A stretch of DNA of 28,021 nt, from NCBI GenBank assembly GCA_017399665.1, contig JAFQBR010000209.1, forward strand, positions 1 through 28,021, in the 5' to 3' direction. This document shows positions 7,763-16,347 of this stretch, one piece after another (position 1 is the stretch's first letter; each line of letters opens with the position of its first letter). The notes under the pieces are model-generated. The model saw nothing but the letters and a program-made list of their open reading frames with translations, made no database searches and was not told where the DNA came from. The translations under genes and the position numbers were made by a program. This DNA is from Clostridia bacterium. GTDB lineage: Bacteria > Bacillota_A > Clostridia > Christensenellales > Borkfalkiaceae.

Positions 7763-8476
7763 ATGAAAATTTTTGCAATAAGCGATCTTCATATGTCAAT
7801 AGCCAACCCCAAGCCAATGGATATTTTTGGCGCGCGTTGGGCAAATTATCTTGATAAAATAAAGGAAGACTGGAAAAGTAAAGTAACCGAAGAAGACATT
7901 GTTTTAATTGCCGGCGATATCAGTTGGGCAATGACCACTGAGGACGCGCTTAAAGACTTTGAATATTTCAAAGATTTACCTGGCAAAAAGGTGTTCGTGC
8001 GCGGTAACCACGATTATTGGTGGAAAAGCATTACAAGACTTCGCGATGAAGTACCGCAAAATTGCTATATGCTACAAAACGACGCCATAAAGTTTGGCAA
8101 CGTTGTAATATGCGGTTCAAGGGCGTGGTTAACGCCTGGCTCGCCAGACTTTTCTAAGGCAGACGAAAAAATTTATCTTCGCGAAACGGAAAGATTAAAA
8201 ATGGCGTTTTGGCGTGCAAACGAACTAAAAGAAGAGGGCGACAAGCTTATCTGTATGGTGCATTTTCCACCATTTAACGTGCGCCGTGAAGATAACGAAA
8301 TCACTTCTTTAATAGAAAAACATTCTACAACCTGCGTAGTTTACGGTCACTTGCACGGTAAGGATTCTCGCGCGGATAGGCTTTATGTTAAAAATGGCAT
8401 TCCTTACTATTTGACCTCTTGCGACCAAGTGGACAATAAACTAGTTTTAATTGATGCTGTTTTAGAAGAAAATTAG
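7763..8476 (+). CDS. Calcineurin-like metallophosphoesterase
   Basis: The 237-residue cytosolic protein has all the metal-binding motifs of the family in order: D8-L-H10, GDISW with D52, GNHDYWW with N82 and H83, H167 in MVHFPPF, and GHLH at 195-198. These bind two metals and hydrolyse phosphoesters; the GNHDYWW and HFPPF forms fit the small Firmicute group often annotated as predicted phosphohydrolase (COG1768-like). The substrate is unknown. A run of G (GGGGGGG) 6 nt before ATG 7763 serves as the ribosome binding site. It appears to be a single-gene unit with its own promoter and a palindromic operator candidate. Confidence 0.85.
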   Translation: MKIFAISDLHMSIANPKPMDIFGARWANYLDKIKEDWKSKVTEEDIVLIAGDISWAMTTEDALKDFEYFKDLPGKKVFVRGNHDYWWKSITRLRDEVPQNCYMLQNDAIKFGNVVICGSRAWLTPGSPDFSKADEKIYLRETERLKMAFWRANELKEEGDKLICMVHFPPFNVRREDNEITSLIEKHSTTCVVYGHLHGKDSRADRLYVKNGIPYYLTSCDQVDNKLVLIDAVLEEN

Positions 8477-8512
8477 TAAAACAATCCAAATTTTTTAGTA
8501 AACAAATGGCGA

Positions 8513-8577
8513 TGTCACAAACAACGGTTGATTTTTTTAAGAGATAAAACTTCTTTTATCAACCCTTTGTTGTGACA
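8513..8577 (+). ncRNA. Long hairpin in the leader region of the PTS_EIIC_2 gene
   Basis: TGTCACAA...GGTTGAT (8513-8532) pairs over about 20 bp with ATCAACC...TTGTGACA (8558-8577), with a nested GATAAAA-CTTC-TTTTATC hairpin (8543-8560) sharing the ATC. No T run follows, so it is not a plain terminator. It may be a cis-acting RNA element or an end-of-transcript structure for the gene before it. Confidence 0.4.
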
Positions 8578-8638
8578 GAGCCAAAAATAAAAAACACACG
8601 TAAATAATTTACGCGATTGCTTTTTAAAGGAGAAAATA

Positions 8639-9760
8639 ATGGAAGAAAAAAGCAAAAGCAACATTTTTTTATCACGTTTAAAAGAAATTTGTAACCGTTG
8701 GTTTATTCAAGCCTTTTCGGGTATGGCTCAAGGGCTTTTCGTAACCTTAATTGCAGGTACGATAATTCAAACCATAGGTAAAATTATTGGCAATAACGCC
8801 GTTGGTAATTTATTAAAGTTAATCGGCAGTATTGCAAGTATAATCACGGGCTTTGGCATTGGTGTTGGCATGGCAAATGCGTTAAAGGCAGATAAGCTTG
8901 TGGTTTATTCTGCGGGCGTTGCAGGATTTATTGGCGCATACGCAAAAGAGATTTTAGACGGCGCGACCATGGATAAGCTTGCGCAAGGTTGGGCGATAGC
9001 AAAACCTGGCAACCCCATTAGCGCTTATATCTGTGCGCTCTTGGCAATAGAAATAGCAAAGTACGTTTCTGGCAAAACCAAGCTAGATATTTTGTTAGTT
9101 CCGCTAACTTCCGTTGCTTGCGCGATTGCTGGACTATACCTTTCAATTCCATTTATTTGGCTTATTGGCGTTATTGCAGAGGGCATAAACGTTGCAACGG
9201 GCGCAACACCAATTATTATGGGTATGGTAATAGCCGTTGTTATGGGTATGCTGTTAACCTTGCCAACATCTTCAGCCGCTATTTGGATAACTATTGTTAC
9301 CTCCTACGGTGTAAACGTTCCAGATGCTGTTTTAATAGCAGGTGGCGCAGCCGTAGTTGGGTGCGCAAGCCACATGGTGGGCTTTGCTGTTATGAGCTAC
9401 CGTGAAAACGGCTTTGGCGGACTTATTTCTCAGGGGCTTGGTACAAGCATGCTACAAATCCCTAACGTTATGAGAAAACCAATTTTATTTATACCCCCCA
9501 TTATTTCAAGCATAATAACAGGCCCGCTTGCAACCTACGTATTCAAACTTCGTTGCGACGCCTCTGGCGGTGGTATGGGAACTAGTGGACTTGTTGGCGT
9601 GTTCGGTGTAATAAACGCTTCACGCGGGGTGGTAGAGCCTTGGATTATGTGGCTTGGAATAGCCCTTCTTATGTTTGTATTGCCGGCTGTAATCTGCCTT
9701 TTAGTTAGCGAATTTATGCGCAAAAAAGGCTGGATAAAACCGGGCGATTTAAAAATTTAA
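8639..9760 (+). CDS. PfoR / PTS_EIIC_2 family membrane protein
   Basis: The 373-residue protein is strongly hydrophobic with about ten membrane segments and matches the PTS_EIIC_2 family (COG3641, PfoR), seen in the GMAQGLFVTLIAGTI opening, the repeated Gly-rich segments, the MLLTLPTSSAAI stretch and the GGGMGTSGLVG loop (about 309-319). Family members resemble the membrane subunit of phosphotransferase sugar transporters but lack EIIA/EIIB domains, and their substrate is not established; PfoR was first described as a regulator of perfringolysin. No other PTS gene is near. The next gene, 132 bp downstream on the same strand, is L-serine dehydratase, so uptake or export of an amino acid or related compound is possible but is only inference. 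AAAGGAG precedes the ATG. Confidence 0.78.
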   Translation: MEEKSKSNIFLSRLKEICNRWFIQAFSGMAQGLFVTLIAGTIIQTIGKIIGNNAVGNLLKLIGSIASIITGFGIGVGMANALKADKLVVYSAGVAGFIGAYAKEILDGATMDKLAQGWAIAKPGNPISAYICALLAIEIAKYVSGKTKLDILLVPLTSVACAIAGLYLSIPFIWLIGVIAEGINVATGATPIIMGMVIAVVMGMLLTLPTSSAAIWITIVTSYGVNVPDAVLIAGGAAVVGCASHMVGFAVMSYRENGFGGLISQGLGTSMLQIPNVMRKPILFIPPIISSIITGPLATYVFKLRCDASGGGMGTSGLVGVFGVINASRGVVEPWIMWLGIALLMFVLPAVICLLVSEFMRKKGWIKPGDLKI

Positions 9761-9782
9761 TTATAAACAAAAACATAAACAA

Positions 9783-9827
9783 AAAAATAGTAAAAACCGA
9801 CCTATAGGTCGATAAACGGCTATTTTT
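9783..9827. repeat. Conserved-loop hairpin element, copy 4
   Basis: The core reads on the minus strand as TTTATCGACCTATA and includes a perfect 12-bp palindrome, GACCTATAGGTC (9799-9810). Outer arms AAAAATAG (9783-9790) and CTATTTTT (9820-9827) plus CCG / CGG pair around it. It lies between the PTS_EIIC_2 and serine dehydratase genes. Confidence 0.65.
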
Positions 9828-9892
9828 AAATAAAGAACGCAGTTTTTTATAGGCAAAAAATGCTTAAAAATACACCCTAAGGGGGAATTAAA

Positions 9893-11086
9893 ATGAAAAC
9901 TTTAAAAGAATTATACCGCATAGGTGTTGGCCCATCCTCATCACACACAATGGCGCCTTACGCTGGTTGTTTAGAACTTATAAATAAATACTCTAAAGAA
10001 GCTGTTTTTAAGGTAACTCTTTACGGCTCTTTAAGCGCAACGGGAAAGGGGCACGGCACGGACGAGGTTATTCGTCGCGCCCTTGGCGAATATACGGAAG
10101 TTGTTTTTAATAACGAAAAAACCAATTTGCCACATCCCAACACAATGACTGTTGAAGTGAACGAGCAAGGCAAAGCCTTTACGCACGAAATAATAAGTCT
10201 TGGCGGTGGAGCATATTCTTTAGACGGTAACACCCCCATTGGTAAAGAGTGTTATCCCCATAAGGATTTTACCGAAATTAAGCAGTATTGCATAAATAAA
10301 AATATTCGCCTTTGGCAGTACGTTTTTGAATTTGAGCCCGAAATTAAAGATTATTTATACCTTGTTTGGGATCAAATGAAAATAAGTGTTGCAGAGGGCT
10401 TGTCTGCAGAAGGTATATTGCCCGGTGGACTTAAAACAGAGCGCAAAGCGAAATATTTATATAACCAAGTAAACGTCTTTGAAAGCGCGTCTACAATAGA
10501 AAATATGCTTGTTTGCGCTTACGCCTTTGCGGTTGCAGAGCAAAATGCAGCCGGTGGAACAATTGTTACCGCGCCCACTTGCGGTGCAAGCGGTGTTCTT
10601 CCAGCTTGTTTGTATTACATGCAAAATAAAAACAACTTTACTGAAGAACAAATAATAAAAGCGCTTGCAACAGCAGGTATTATTGGCAACGTAATTAAGC
10701 ACAATGCTTCAATTTCTGGGGCAGAATGCGGTTGTCAGGCAGAAATTGGTAGCGCTTGTTCTATGGCTAGCGCCGCTTTATCGGAGCTTTTCGGTATGGA
10801 TATAGAGCAGATAGAATATTCTGCAGAGGTTGCAATGGAGCATTATTTAGGTCTTACTTGCGACCCCATAAACGGGCTTGTTCAAATACCTTGTATAGAG
10901 CGTAACGCAGTTGCTGCAATGCGTGCAATAAACGCGCTTTCACTTGCAAGGTTTTTAACGCATACAAGAAAAATATCTTTCGATACAATCGTTCATACTA
11001 TGTACGAAACGGGTAAGGATATGTGCCACACCTATCGCGAAACATCACTAGCAGGTCTTGCAAAAACCTATAAAGGTACGCGTTAA
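9893..11086 (+). CDS. sdaA: L-serine dehydratase, iron-sulfur dependent, single-chain form
   Basis: The enzyme converts L-serine to pyruvate and ammonia using a [4Fe-4S] cluster. The 397-residue chain combines a shortened beta domain (about 1-140) bearing GPSSSHT (13-19) and the GSLSATGKGHGTD loop with the alpha domain (about 150-397). C281, C323 and C334 have the same spacing (42 and 11) as the cluster ligands known in the Legionella type 2 enzyme. TAPTCGASG (226-234) and the C-terminal HT-YRE region are also typical. There is no ACT domain. AAGGGGG precedes ATG 9893. It lies downstream of a PTS_EIIC_2 membrane protein and may be co-transcribed with it, although a hairpin element separates them. 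Confidence 0.93.
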   Translation: MKTLKELYRIGVGPSSSHTMAPYAGCLELINKYSKEAVFKVTLYGSLSATGKGHGTDEVIRRALGEYTEVVFNNEKTNLPHPNTMTVEVNEQGKAFTHEIISLGGGAYSLDGNTPIGKECYPHKDFTEIKQYCINKNIRLWQYVFEFEPEIKDYLYLVWDQMKISVAEGLSAEGILPGGLKTERKAKYLYNQVNVFESASTIENMLVCAYAFAVAEQNAAGGTIVTAPTCGASGVLPACLYYMQNKNNFTEEQIIKALATAGIIGNVIKHNASISGAECGCQAEIGSACSMASAALSELFGMDIEQIEYSAEVAMEHYLGLTCDPINGLVQIPCIERNAVAAMRAINALSLARFLTHTRKISFDTIVHTMYETGKDMCHTYRETSLAGLAKTYKGTR

Positions 11087-11167
11087 TATACGGCGTTTGT
11101 TGTTTTAGCTAGCTTATTTAAAAAAGTAAAAAAACACTAAACGCGCTAAAAAACAAGGAGAAGAAAA

Positions 11168-11191
11168 ATGACAATTAGTATAATAAAGTAA
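11168..11191 (+). CDS. Possible 7-codon leader ORF
   Basis: ATG at 11168 follows a good AAGGAG with 7-nt spacing and encodes M-T-I-S-I-I-K before TAA. It lies upstream of the CDF exporter gene. It may be a leader peptide or a decayed gene start; nothing else supports translation. Confidence 0.2.
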   Translation: MTISIIK

Positions 11192-11219
11192 AATAAACCT
11201 TTTAATCTTAAAAAACTCT

Positions 11220-11255
11220 AAAAGTGCCGTTAATCGCCTTATAGCCCTACATTTT
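11220..11255 (+). repeat. Conserved-loop hairpin element, copy 5
   Basis: GTTAATCGCCTTATA at 11229-11243, enclosed by AAAAGTG (11220-11226) and CATTTT (11250-11255). It has the same sequence variant as copy 6 and lies 63 bp before the CDF exporter gene. Confidence 0.65.
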
Positions 11256-11318
11256 AAACAAAAAAACAGGGAATACGGCGAAAAAACGACTAAAAAATAA
11301 AATAAAAAAGGATTAAAA

Positions 11319-12494
11319 ATGTTTAAATTGCTTTCTAAAATATTTATAAAGGATAAAGAAAATTATCAAGATCCAAAGGTAAGGGAAGGTTACGGTAAGC
11401 TTTCAGGCGTGCTTGGAATAATACTTAACCTTTTGCTTTTTGCAGGTAAGTTTATTGCAGGGCTTATATCGGGCGCAATATCCATTACTGCAGACGCCTT
11501 TAACAACTTAACTGATGCAGGCTCTTCAATAGTTACCTTTATAGGCTTTAAGCTTTCTTCAAAGCCGACTGACCGCGACCACCCGTTTGGCCACGGTAGA
11601 ATGGAATACGTTGCGGGCTTTATAGTTTCCATAATTATATTCCTTGTGGGCTTTGAGCTAATGAAAAGCTCGGTAGAAAAGCTTATTACCCCCGAGGCGG
11701 TAGAGTTTTCTTACCTTGCACTTGCAATACTTATAGCTTCTGTTTTAGTTAAGCTTTACATGTTTTATTACAACAATACAATTGCTAAAAAAATTAATTC
11801 AATAAGCGTAAAGGCAACCGCGCGGGATTGTTTAACCGACTGCGTTGCAACAACCGTAGTTGCCGTTACCTTTGTTATAAATAAGATTTTTTCCGTTAAT
11901 ATAGACGGAATAACCGGTCTTTTAGTAGCGCTATTTATTCTTTACGCAGGCTTTAACACTGCAAAGGAAACAATAGGATTACTGCTTGGCACAGCCCCCG
12001 AAAAGGAATACGTTGAAGAGATAGAAAACTTCACGCTGACCTTAAAAGGGGTAACGGGTGTTCACGATCTTATGGTACATAACTATGGCCCCGGCAGGCA
12101 AATTATTTCTCTTCACGCAGAAGTTGATGCTAACGCTAACGTGAACGACGCGCACGACGATATTGATAACGCAGAACGCGCAATAGAAGAAAAATTTAAC
12201 TGCATAGCCGTTATTCACATGGACCCAATAGATAAAAACAACGAAAAGCGCGCTAAGTATTTAGCTTTTGCGCAAAAAATCGTTCGCGAAATAGATTCTC
12301 GTTTTTCTATTCACGATTTTAGAATGACGGAAGGCTCTTCTCATATAAACTTAATTTTTGACCTTACTATTCCACACGACTGCCCAATTTCTCAAGAGCA
12401 AATTAAGGCAAGCATAAATAAAGCGGTTAAAATAACAGAGCCAAACGTGAACGTTGTTTGTAAAATTGAATATTGCTATTCGGGAAAAATTTAA
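11319..12494 (+). CDS. Cation diffusion facilitator exporter, manganese-type site
   Basis: The 391-residue membrane protein belongs to the CDF family, which exports divalent metals in exchange for protons. Six membrane segments lie at about 30-225. The transport site comprises N62-x3-D66 in segment 2 (DAFNNLTD) and D170-x3-D174 in segment 5 (DCLTD); an Asn-Asp-Asp-Asp site is characteristic of manganese exporters such as MntE rather than His-containing zinc exporters. HPFGHGRMEY (88-97) is a family signature. A cytosolic ferredoxin-like domain follows (about 230-305), and an additional C-terminal extension (about 310-391), again His-containing, makes it longer than the ~300-residue minimal form. 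AAAGGA precedes ATG 11319. Confidence 0.88.
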   Translation: MFKLLSKIFIKDKENYQDPKVREGYGKLSGVLGIILNLLLFAGKFIAGLISGAISITADAFNNLTDAGSSIVTFIGFKLSSKPTDRDHPFGHGRMEYVAGFIVSIIIFLVGFELMKSSVEKLITPEAVEFSYLALAILIASVLVKLYMFYYNNTIAKKINSISVKATARDCLTDCVATTVVAVTFVINKIFSVNIDGITGLLVALFILYAGFNTAKETIGLLLGTAPEKEYVEEIENFTLTLKGVTGVHDLMVHNYGPGRQIISLHAEVDANANVNDAHDDIDNAERAIEEKFNCIAVIHMDPIDKNNEKRAKYLAFAQKIVREIDSRFSIHDFRMTEGSSHINLIFDLTIPHDCPISQEQIKASINKAVKITEPNVNVVCKIEYCYSGKI

Positions 12495-12515
12495 TTTTTT
12501 TAATAACTTAATCAA

Positions 12516-12545
12516 ATTTTAGCGGTTGTTTTCTTTGGCTAAAAT
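12516..12545 (+). other. Hairpin that competes with element copy 6
   Basis: ATTTTAGC (12516-12523) pairs with GCTAAAAT (12538-12545). The right arm overlaps AAAATG (12541-12546), which is the left arm of the next hairpin, so the two cannot form together. Confidence 0.35.
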
Positions 12546-12576
12546 GCGCGTTAATCGCCTTATAGCCCAACATTTT
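12541..12576 (+). repeat. Conserved-loop hairpin element, copy 6
   Basis: GTTAATCGCCTTATA at 12550-12564, enclosed by AAAATG (12541-12546) and CATTTT (12571-12576). It lies 50 bp before the ABC exporter gene. Confidence 0.65.
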
Positions 12577-12625
12577 TGCAAAAAACGCGCAAAAAAATCA
12601 ACGTTTAAGGAGAAAACAAACTATT

Positions 12626-14344
12626 ATGCGAGCATTACTTTCGCTTTATAAAAAATATTTGCCACAGCTATTAGCAACAGCGCTACTGTATGCTCTTGCT
12701 GCTGTGTGCGAGCTACTTATGCCGTACGAAATGGGTATAATTGTTTCTAAAGGCATAAAGGGGCAAGATCAAACGGTGCTTACCTCAAGTGGAATAATTA
12801 TGGCGGTACTTGCTATATCTGCTTTACTTATTTCTATTTTTACGGTAAGGCTAAATGCAAAGGTTGCATCATCTTTTGAATGCGACTTAAAAATAAAAAC
12901 TTTTAAAAAAATCAACAGCTTAAGCTTTGAAGAATTTTCTTCCTTGGGCACAAGCGGACTTTTAACAAGAATAAACGACGACATTACAACTTTATCTGAA
13001 CTTGCATCTTCTGGCATATACACAATAGTAAACGTTCCAATTACCTTTATCGGTGGGGTAATACTTATTATAAATAAAGACCTTCTAATGGGAATAGTTA
13101 TGCTGTGTATATCCCCACTAGTTATAATTTTTGCTTTGCTTTTAGCAAAAAGGCTTGACTATCTTTGGGATAGAGGGGATAAGCTCACCGACGAGCAAAA
13201 CCGCCACGTTCGCGAAAGGCTTTCTGGTATACGCGTTTTAAGGGCGTTCGAAAAGGAAGAAGAAAAGCACGGCAAAATTGAAAAAGCAACAAAGGAAATG
13301 GTAAAATCTTATATTCGCGCAAATACTTTAAGCGGTTTTATCAATCCTGTTGCAACCTTGCTTTTAAACGGCGCAACGGTAATTATAATTGCCATAAGCG
13401 CAAGCAGAATAAGCTATCAAAGCGCGCTAACTGCAGGTGATGTAATCTCTGGTATTCAGTACGTTGGGCTTATACTTAACGGACTTTTAATGCTTAGCTG
13501 GACGCTCACTTGGCTTCCCCACGTTGGCGTTTGCGTGCGCAGGGTAAACGAAATATTTACTCTTAAAGGTAGCAAGGAAAATGCAAATAATGGGCAAATT
13601 ATTTGTGGAAATATTGAAGTTAAAGACCTTACCTTTTATTACCCCAAGGCAAAAGCCCCTGCGCTAGAAGGTATCAATTTTTCAGCCACGTATGGCGAAA
13701 AAGTTGCCATAATTGGCGGAACGGGTAGCGGAAAAAGCACACTTGTAAAGCTTTTATTAAACTTTTACCTAATAGAAAATGGAAAAATCACTTTGGGCGA
13801 AAAACTTTACAGCGAGGACTTGACTTCAGATATAAGAAAAAGCATTTCCGTTGCTTTGCAAAAGAGTATGATATTTGAAGGTAGCGTAAAAGATAACGTA
13901 ACCTGTTTTTCAACAAATTACAAAGATGACGAGGTGCTAAAAGCTTGCCGTATCAGTCAGCTAGAAAACTTCTTGCAAGAAAAGGGCGGTTTGGATTTTG
14001 AGCTTAAACAGTACGGTGCAAATATATCGGGCGGGCAAAAGCAAAGAATAAATATTGCGCGAACAATTTTAAAGCCTGCTTCCGTTTACATATTTGACGA
14101 TAGCTTTTCGGCATTAGACTTTTTAACTGAAAGCAATTTACGCAAAGAGCTAAATAAATATTTACAAAACAAAACGCAAATTATAATAACCCAGCGAATA
14201 GCCACCGCGCTAAAATGCGATAGAATTTACGTGTTAGACGGCGGTAAAATTGTTGGCGAAGGAAAGCACGAGCATCTTCTTAAAAATTGCGAGGTATATG
14301 CCGAATTATACCGCTCGCAAATAGGAGGTGACTATGAAGCGTAA
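12626..14344 (+). CDS. ABC exporter half-transporter, degenerate-site subunit
   Basis: The 572-residue protein fuses a six-helix exporter membrane domain (about 10-300) to an ATPase domain (about 328-572). Walker A is GGTGSGKS (364-371) and the signature is SGGQ (468-471). Walker B ends in D491-D492, so the catalytic Glu is replaced by Asp, and the H-loop histidine is replaced by Gln (Q523 in ITQR). This is the non-hydrolysing-type site seen in one half of heterodimeric exporters such as TM287/288 and BmrCD. The partner gene overlaps its 3' end. Substrate (drug, lipid or peptide) is unknown. The ribosome binding site AAGGAG is 13 nt from the ATG, longer than usual. Confidence 0.88.
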   Translation: MRALLSLYKKYLPQLLATALLYALAAVCELLMPYEMGIIVSKGIKGQDQTVLTSSGIIMAVLAISALLISIFTVRLNAKVASSFECDLKIKTFKKINSLSFEEFSSLGTSGLLTRINDDITTLSELASSGIYTIVNVPITFIGGVILIINKDLLMGIVMLCISPLVIIFALLLAKRLDYLWDRGDKLTDEQNRHVRERLSGIRVLRAFEKEEEKHGKIEKATKEMVKSYIRANTLSGFINPVATLLLNGATVIIIAISASRISYQSALTAGDVISGIQYVGLILNGLLMLSWTLTWLPHVGVCVRRVNEIFTLKGSKENANNGQIICGNIEVKDLTFYYPKAKAPALEGINFSATYGEKVAIIGGTGSGKSTLVKLLLNFYLIENGKITLGEKLYSEDLTSDIRKSISVALQKSMIFEGSVKDNVTCFSTNYKDDEVLKACRISQLENFLQEKGGLDFELKQYGANISGGQKQRINIARTILKPASVYIFDDSFSALDFLTESNLRKELNKYLQNKTQIIITQRIATALKCDRIYVLDGGKIVGEGKHEHLLKNCEVYAELYRSQIGGDYEA

Positions 14345-16130
14345 TACAAAAAACAAAACAAATCGCCTTGCTTCATTTAAAACACTTTTAAGAGTGTTTA
14401 AGGATATGAAGCAGATTAGGTGGATGATACTTGCAATTGTGCTAATTTCTGTTGCCGGCGTTGGAATATCGTTGGCAACACCAAGCTTACTTGGCGAGCT
14501 GACAGACGCGCTTTACAACCTTTGGGCGCAAAACAAACCTATTTTGCAGGAAGATTTTGTTAAAAAATGCTATATTCTTGGTGGAATTTATTTGCTTTCA
14601 GCAATACTTTCCATTATTTCCATGATAATAAACACCAATGCTGTTTCGCGTTATTTTACTTATGGACTAAGGGTAAGAATAAGCTCTAAAATAACAAGGC
14701 TTCCCGTGGCTTTTGCAGACAGAACGCCCACCGGCGAAATTTTATCTCGCATGATGGCTGACGTTTCAAATATGTCCGCCCCCATATACGATATTATCTA
14801 CACTATAATCGACGGATTTGTTAAGCTTGTGGGTATATCTATAATCATATTTATTTTAAACCCAGAGCTTGCAATAGTAATTGTGTGCGTAGTTCCGCTT
14901 TCCGTAGCGCTTGCAACCGTGCTATCTTCAAAAAGCGAAAAAATGTATAACGAATACCGCCAAACAAACGGCGAAATTTACGCCCTTACCGAAGAAGATT
15001 TTACCGGCTTTGATACAGTAAAGACCTTTGGGCTTGAAGAAGAGCGAGCGCAAAAATTTTCGCAAAAATGCCACAAGGGCGCAAAGCAGTTTAGGCGCGC
15101 AGAAAATCTTTCCAAAACGGTTAACCCGTTAATTGTTTTTACTAACGCTATTGCCTACATACTTATATGTGTAATAGGTGGCTATATGGCGATTAACGGC
15201 ACTTTAAACGTGGGAACTGTTGTAAGTTTAGTGCTTTACGCGCAGATGTTTGCAGGGCCTTTAGAAAGTATTTCTATGGGGCTTAGCCAAATACAAAACA
15301 CTGTTGCTTCTGCAAACCGCGTATACGAAATTTTTGATAGTGAAGAAATGCCCAAGGAGGGCGCAAAGGAAGAAGGCGAGCTTGAAAATTATAAGGTTAC
15401 CTTTAGCAAAGTTGCCTTTTCTTACGATAAAGCAAAACCGCTTATTAAAAATCTAACTTTTAACGTAGAAGAGGGGCAGAAGGTTGCCATTGTTGGCGCA
15501 ACGGGCGCAGGCAAAACGACAATAGTCAACCTGCTTATGCGTTTTTACGAAATTGATGGCGGTGCTATTACCGTTGGCGGAAAGGATATAACAAAAATCC
15601 CACGCGAGCAGGTGCGCTCCTATTTTTCTATGGTACTGCAGGACACTTGGCTGTTCAGCGGTAGTATTTTTGAAAACGTTGCTCTTGGCAAAGAGGGCGC
15701 AAGCTTGCAAGAGGTTCAAAACGCTTGCAAAAAAGCGCATATCGACGGATACATTAACAGTTTGCCGGATGGTTACAATACTGTTATCAACGAAGAAACG
15801 ACCAATATTTCTGGCGGACAAAAACAACTTTTAACCATTGCGCGCGCATACCTTGCTGATAGAAAAATTCTTATTTTGGATGAAGCAACCTCTAACGTAG
15901 ATACCAGAACAGAGCTTTTAATTCAGCAAACTATGGATGAACTAATGAGCAACAGAACAAGCTTTGTTATTGCTCACAGACTTTCTACCATAGTCAATGC
16001 AGACGTGATTTTGGTTGTTGATAACGGCGATATTGTAGAACAAGGCACACACGCGCAGCTTTTACAAAAGGGCGGTTTATACAGTAAAATTTACAACAGT
16101 CAATACGACGGCACGAAGATAGAAGCTTAA
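14334..16130 (+). CDS. ABC exporter half-transporter, consensus-site subunit
   Basis: I place the start at ATG 14334, 5 nt after a perfect AGGAGG (14323-14328), rather than at the in-frame GTG 14328 inside that site; the protein is then 598 residues and overlaps the upstream gene by 11 bp, which suggests translational coupling. A membrane domain (about 20-330) precedes an ATPase domain (about 350-598) with Walker A GATGAGKT (388-395), signature SGGQ, Walker B LILDEA with the catalytic Glu (E517), and the H-loop histidine in IAHRLST (H548). It therefore supplies the intact Walker B/H-loop set of the heterodimer with the preceding gene product. A terminator follows the stop by 17 bp. Confidence 0.9.
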   Translation: MKRNTKNKTNRLASFKTLLRVFKDMKQIRWMILAIVLISVAGVGISLATPSLLGELTDALYNLWAQNKPILQEDFVKKCYILGGIYLLSAILSIISMIINTNAVSRYFTYGLRVRISSKITRLPVAFADRTPTGEILSRMMADVSNMSAPIYDIIYTIIDGFVKLVGISIIIFILNPELAIVIVCVVPLSVALATVLSSKSEKMYNEYRQTNGEIYALTEEDFTGFDTVKTFGLEEERAQKFSQKCHKGAKQFRRAENLSKTVNPLIVFTNAIAYILICVIGGYMAINGTLNVGTVVSLVLYAQMFAGPLESISMGLSQIQNTVASANRVYEIFDSEEMPKEGAKEEGELENYKVTFSKVAFSYDKAKPLIKNLTFNVEEGQKVAIVGATGAGKTTIVNLLMRFYEIDGGAITVGGKDITKIPREQVRSYFSMVLQDTWLFSGSIFENVALGKEGASLQEVQNACKKAHIDGYINSLPDGYNTVINEETTNISGGQKQLLTIARAYLADRKILILDEATSNVDTRTELLIQQTMDELMSNRTSFVIAHRLSTIVNADVILVVDNGDIVEQGTHAQLLQKGGLYSKIYNSQYDGTKIEA

Positions 16131-16147
16131 AAATTAAACAAAAAAAT

Positions 16148-16184
16148 AAGAGCTTGGGTTTATAATGCCTGAGCTCTTTTTTTT
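16148..16184 (+). terminator. Rho-independent terminator of the ABC exporter operon
   Basis: AAGAGCTTGGG pairs with CCTGAGCTCTT through two wobble pairs and is followed by eight or more T. It is nearly the same terminator as those ending the two LRR genes. Confidence 0.85.
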
Positions 16185-16196
16185 GTGCGCTTATGT

Positions 16197-16225
16197 ACCG
16201 ATAATCGACTTATACGCTGGTTTTT
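16197..16225 (+). repeat. Conserved-loop hairpin element, copy 7
   Basis: GATAATCGACTTATA at 16200-16214 with ACC / GGT arms and a following T run, 15 bp after the terminator, exactly as in copy 1. Confidence 0.7.
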
Positions 16226-16250
16226 TGTGGTTTTATGTATTAAAAGAAAG

Positions 16251-16347
16251 AGATTCTATCGCCTAACGGCTCCAGAATGACAAGAGGGATAATGCCAAGT
16301 ATATTTTGTGTCACTTGGGAACGAGCGTAAGCGAAGGGATAGAATCT
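16251..16347. repeat. AGATTCT-ended inverted-repeat element, ~98 bp type
   Basis: Same element as 612-709, with ends AGATTCTATC and GATAGAATCT and only scattered differences, including the spacer GGATAATGC. Confidence 0.75.

Noticed and set aside
11087..11318. Manganese (yybP-ykoY) riboswitch before the CDF exporter
   Set aside because: I could not find the paired loops expected for that class; only the conserved-loop hairpin and a tiny ORF are present.
14328..14333. GTG start for the second ABC gene
   Set aside because: The GTG overlaps the AGGAGG ribosome binding site that serves ATG 14334.
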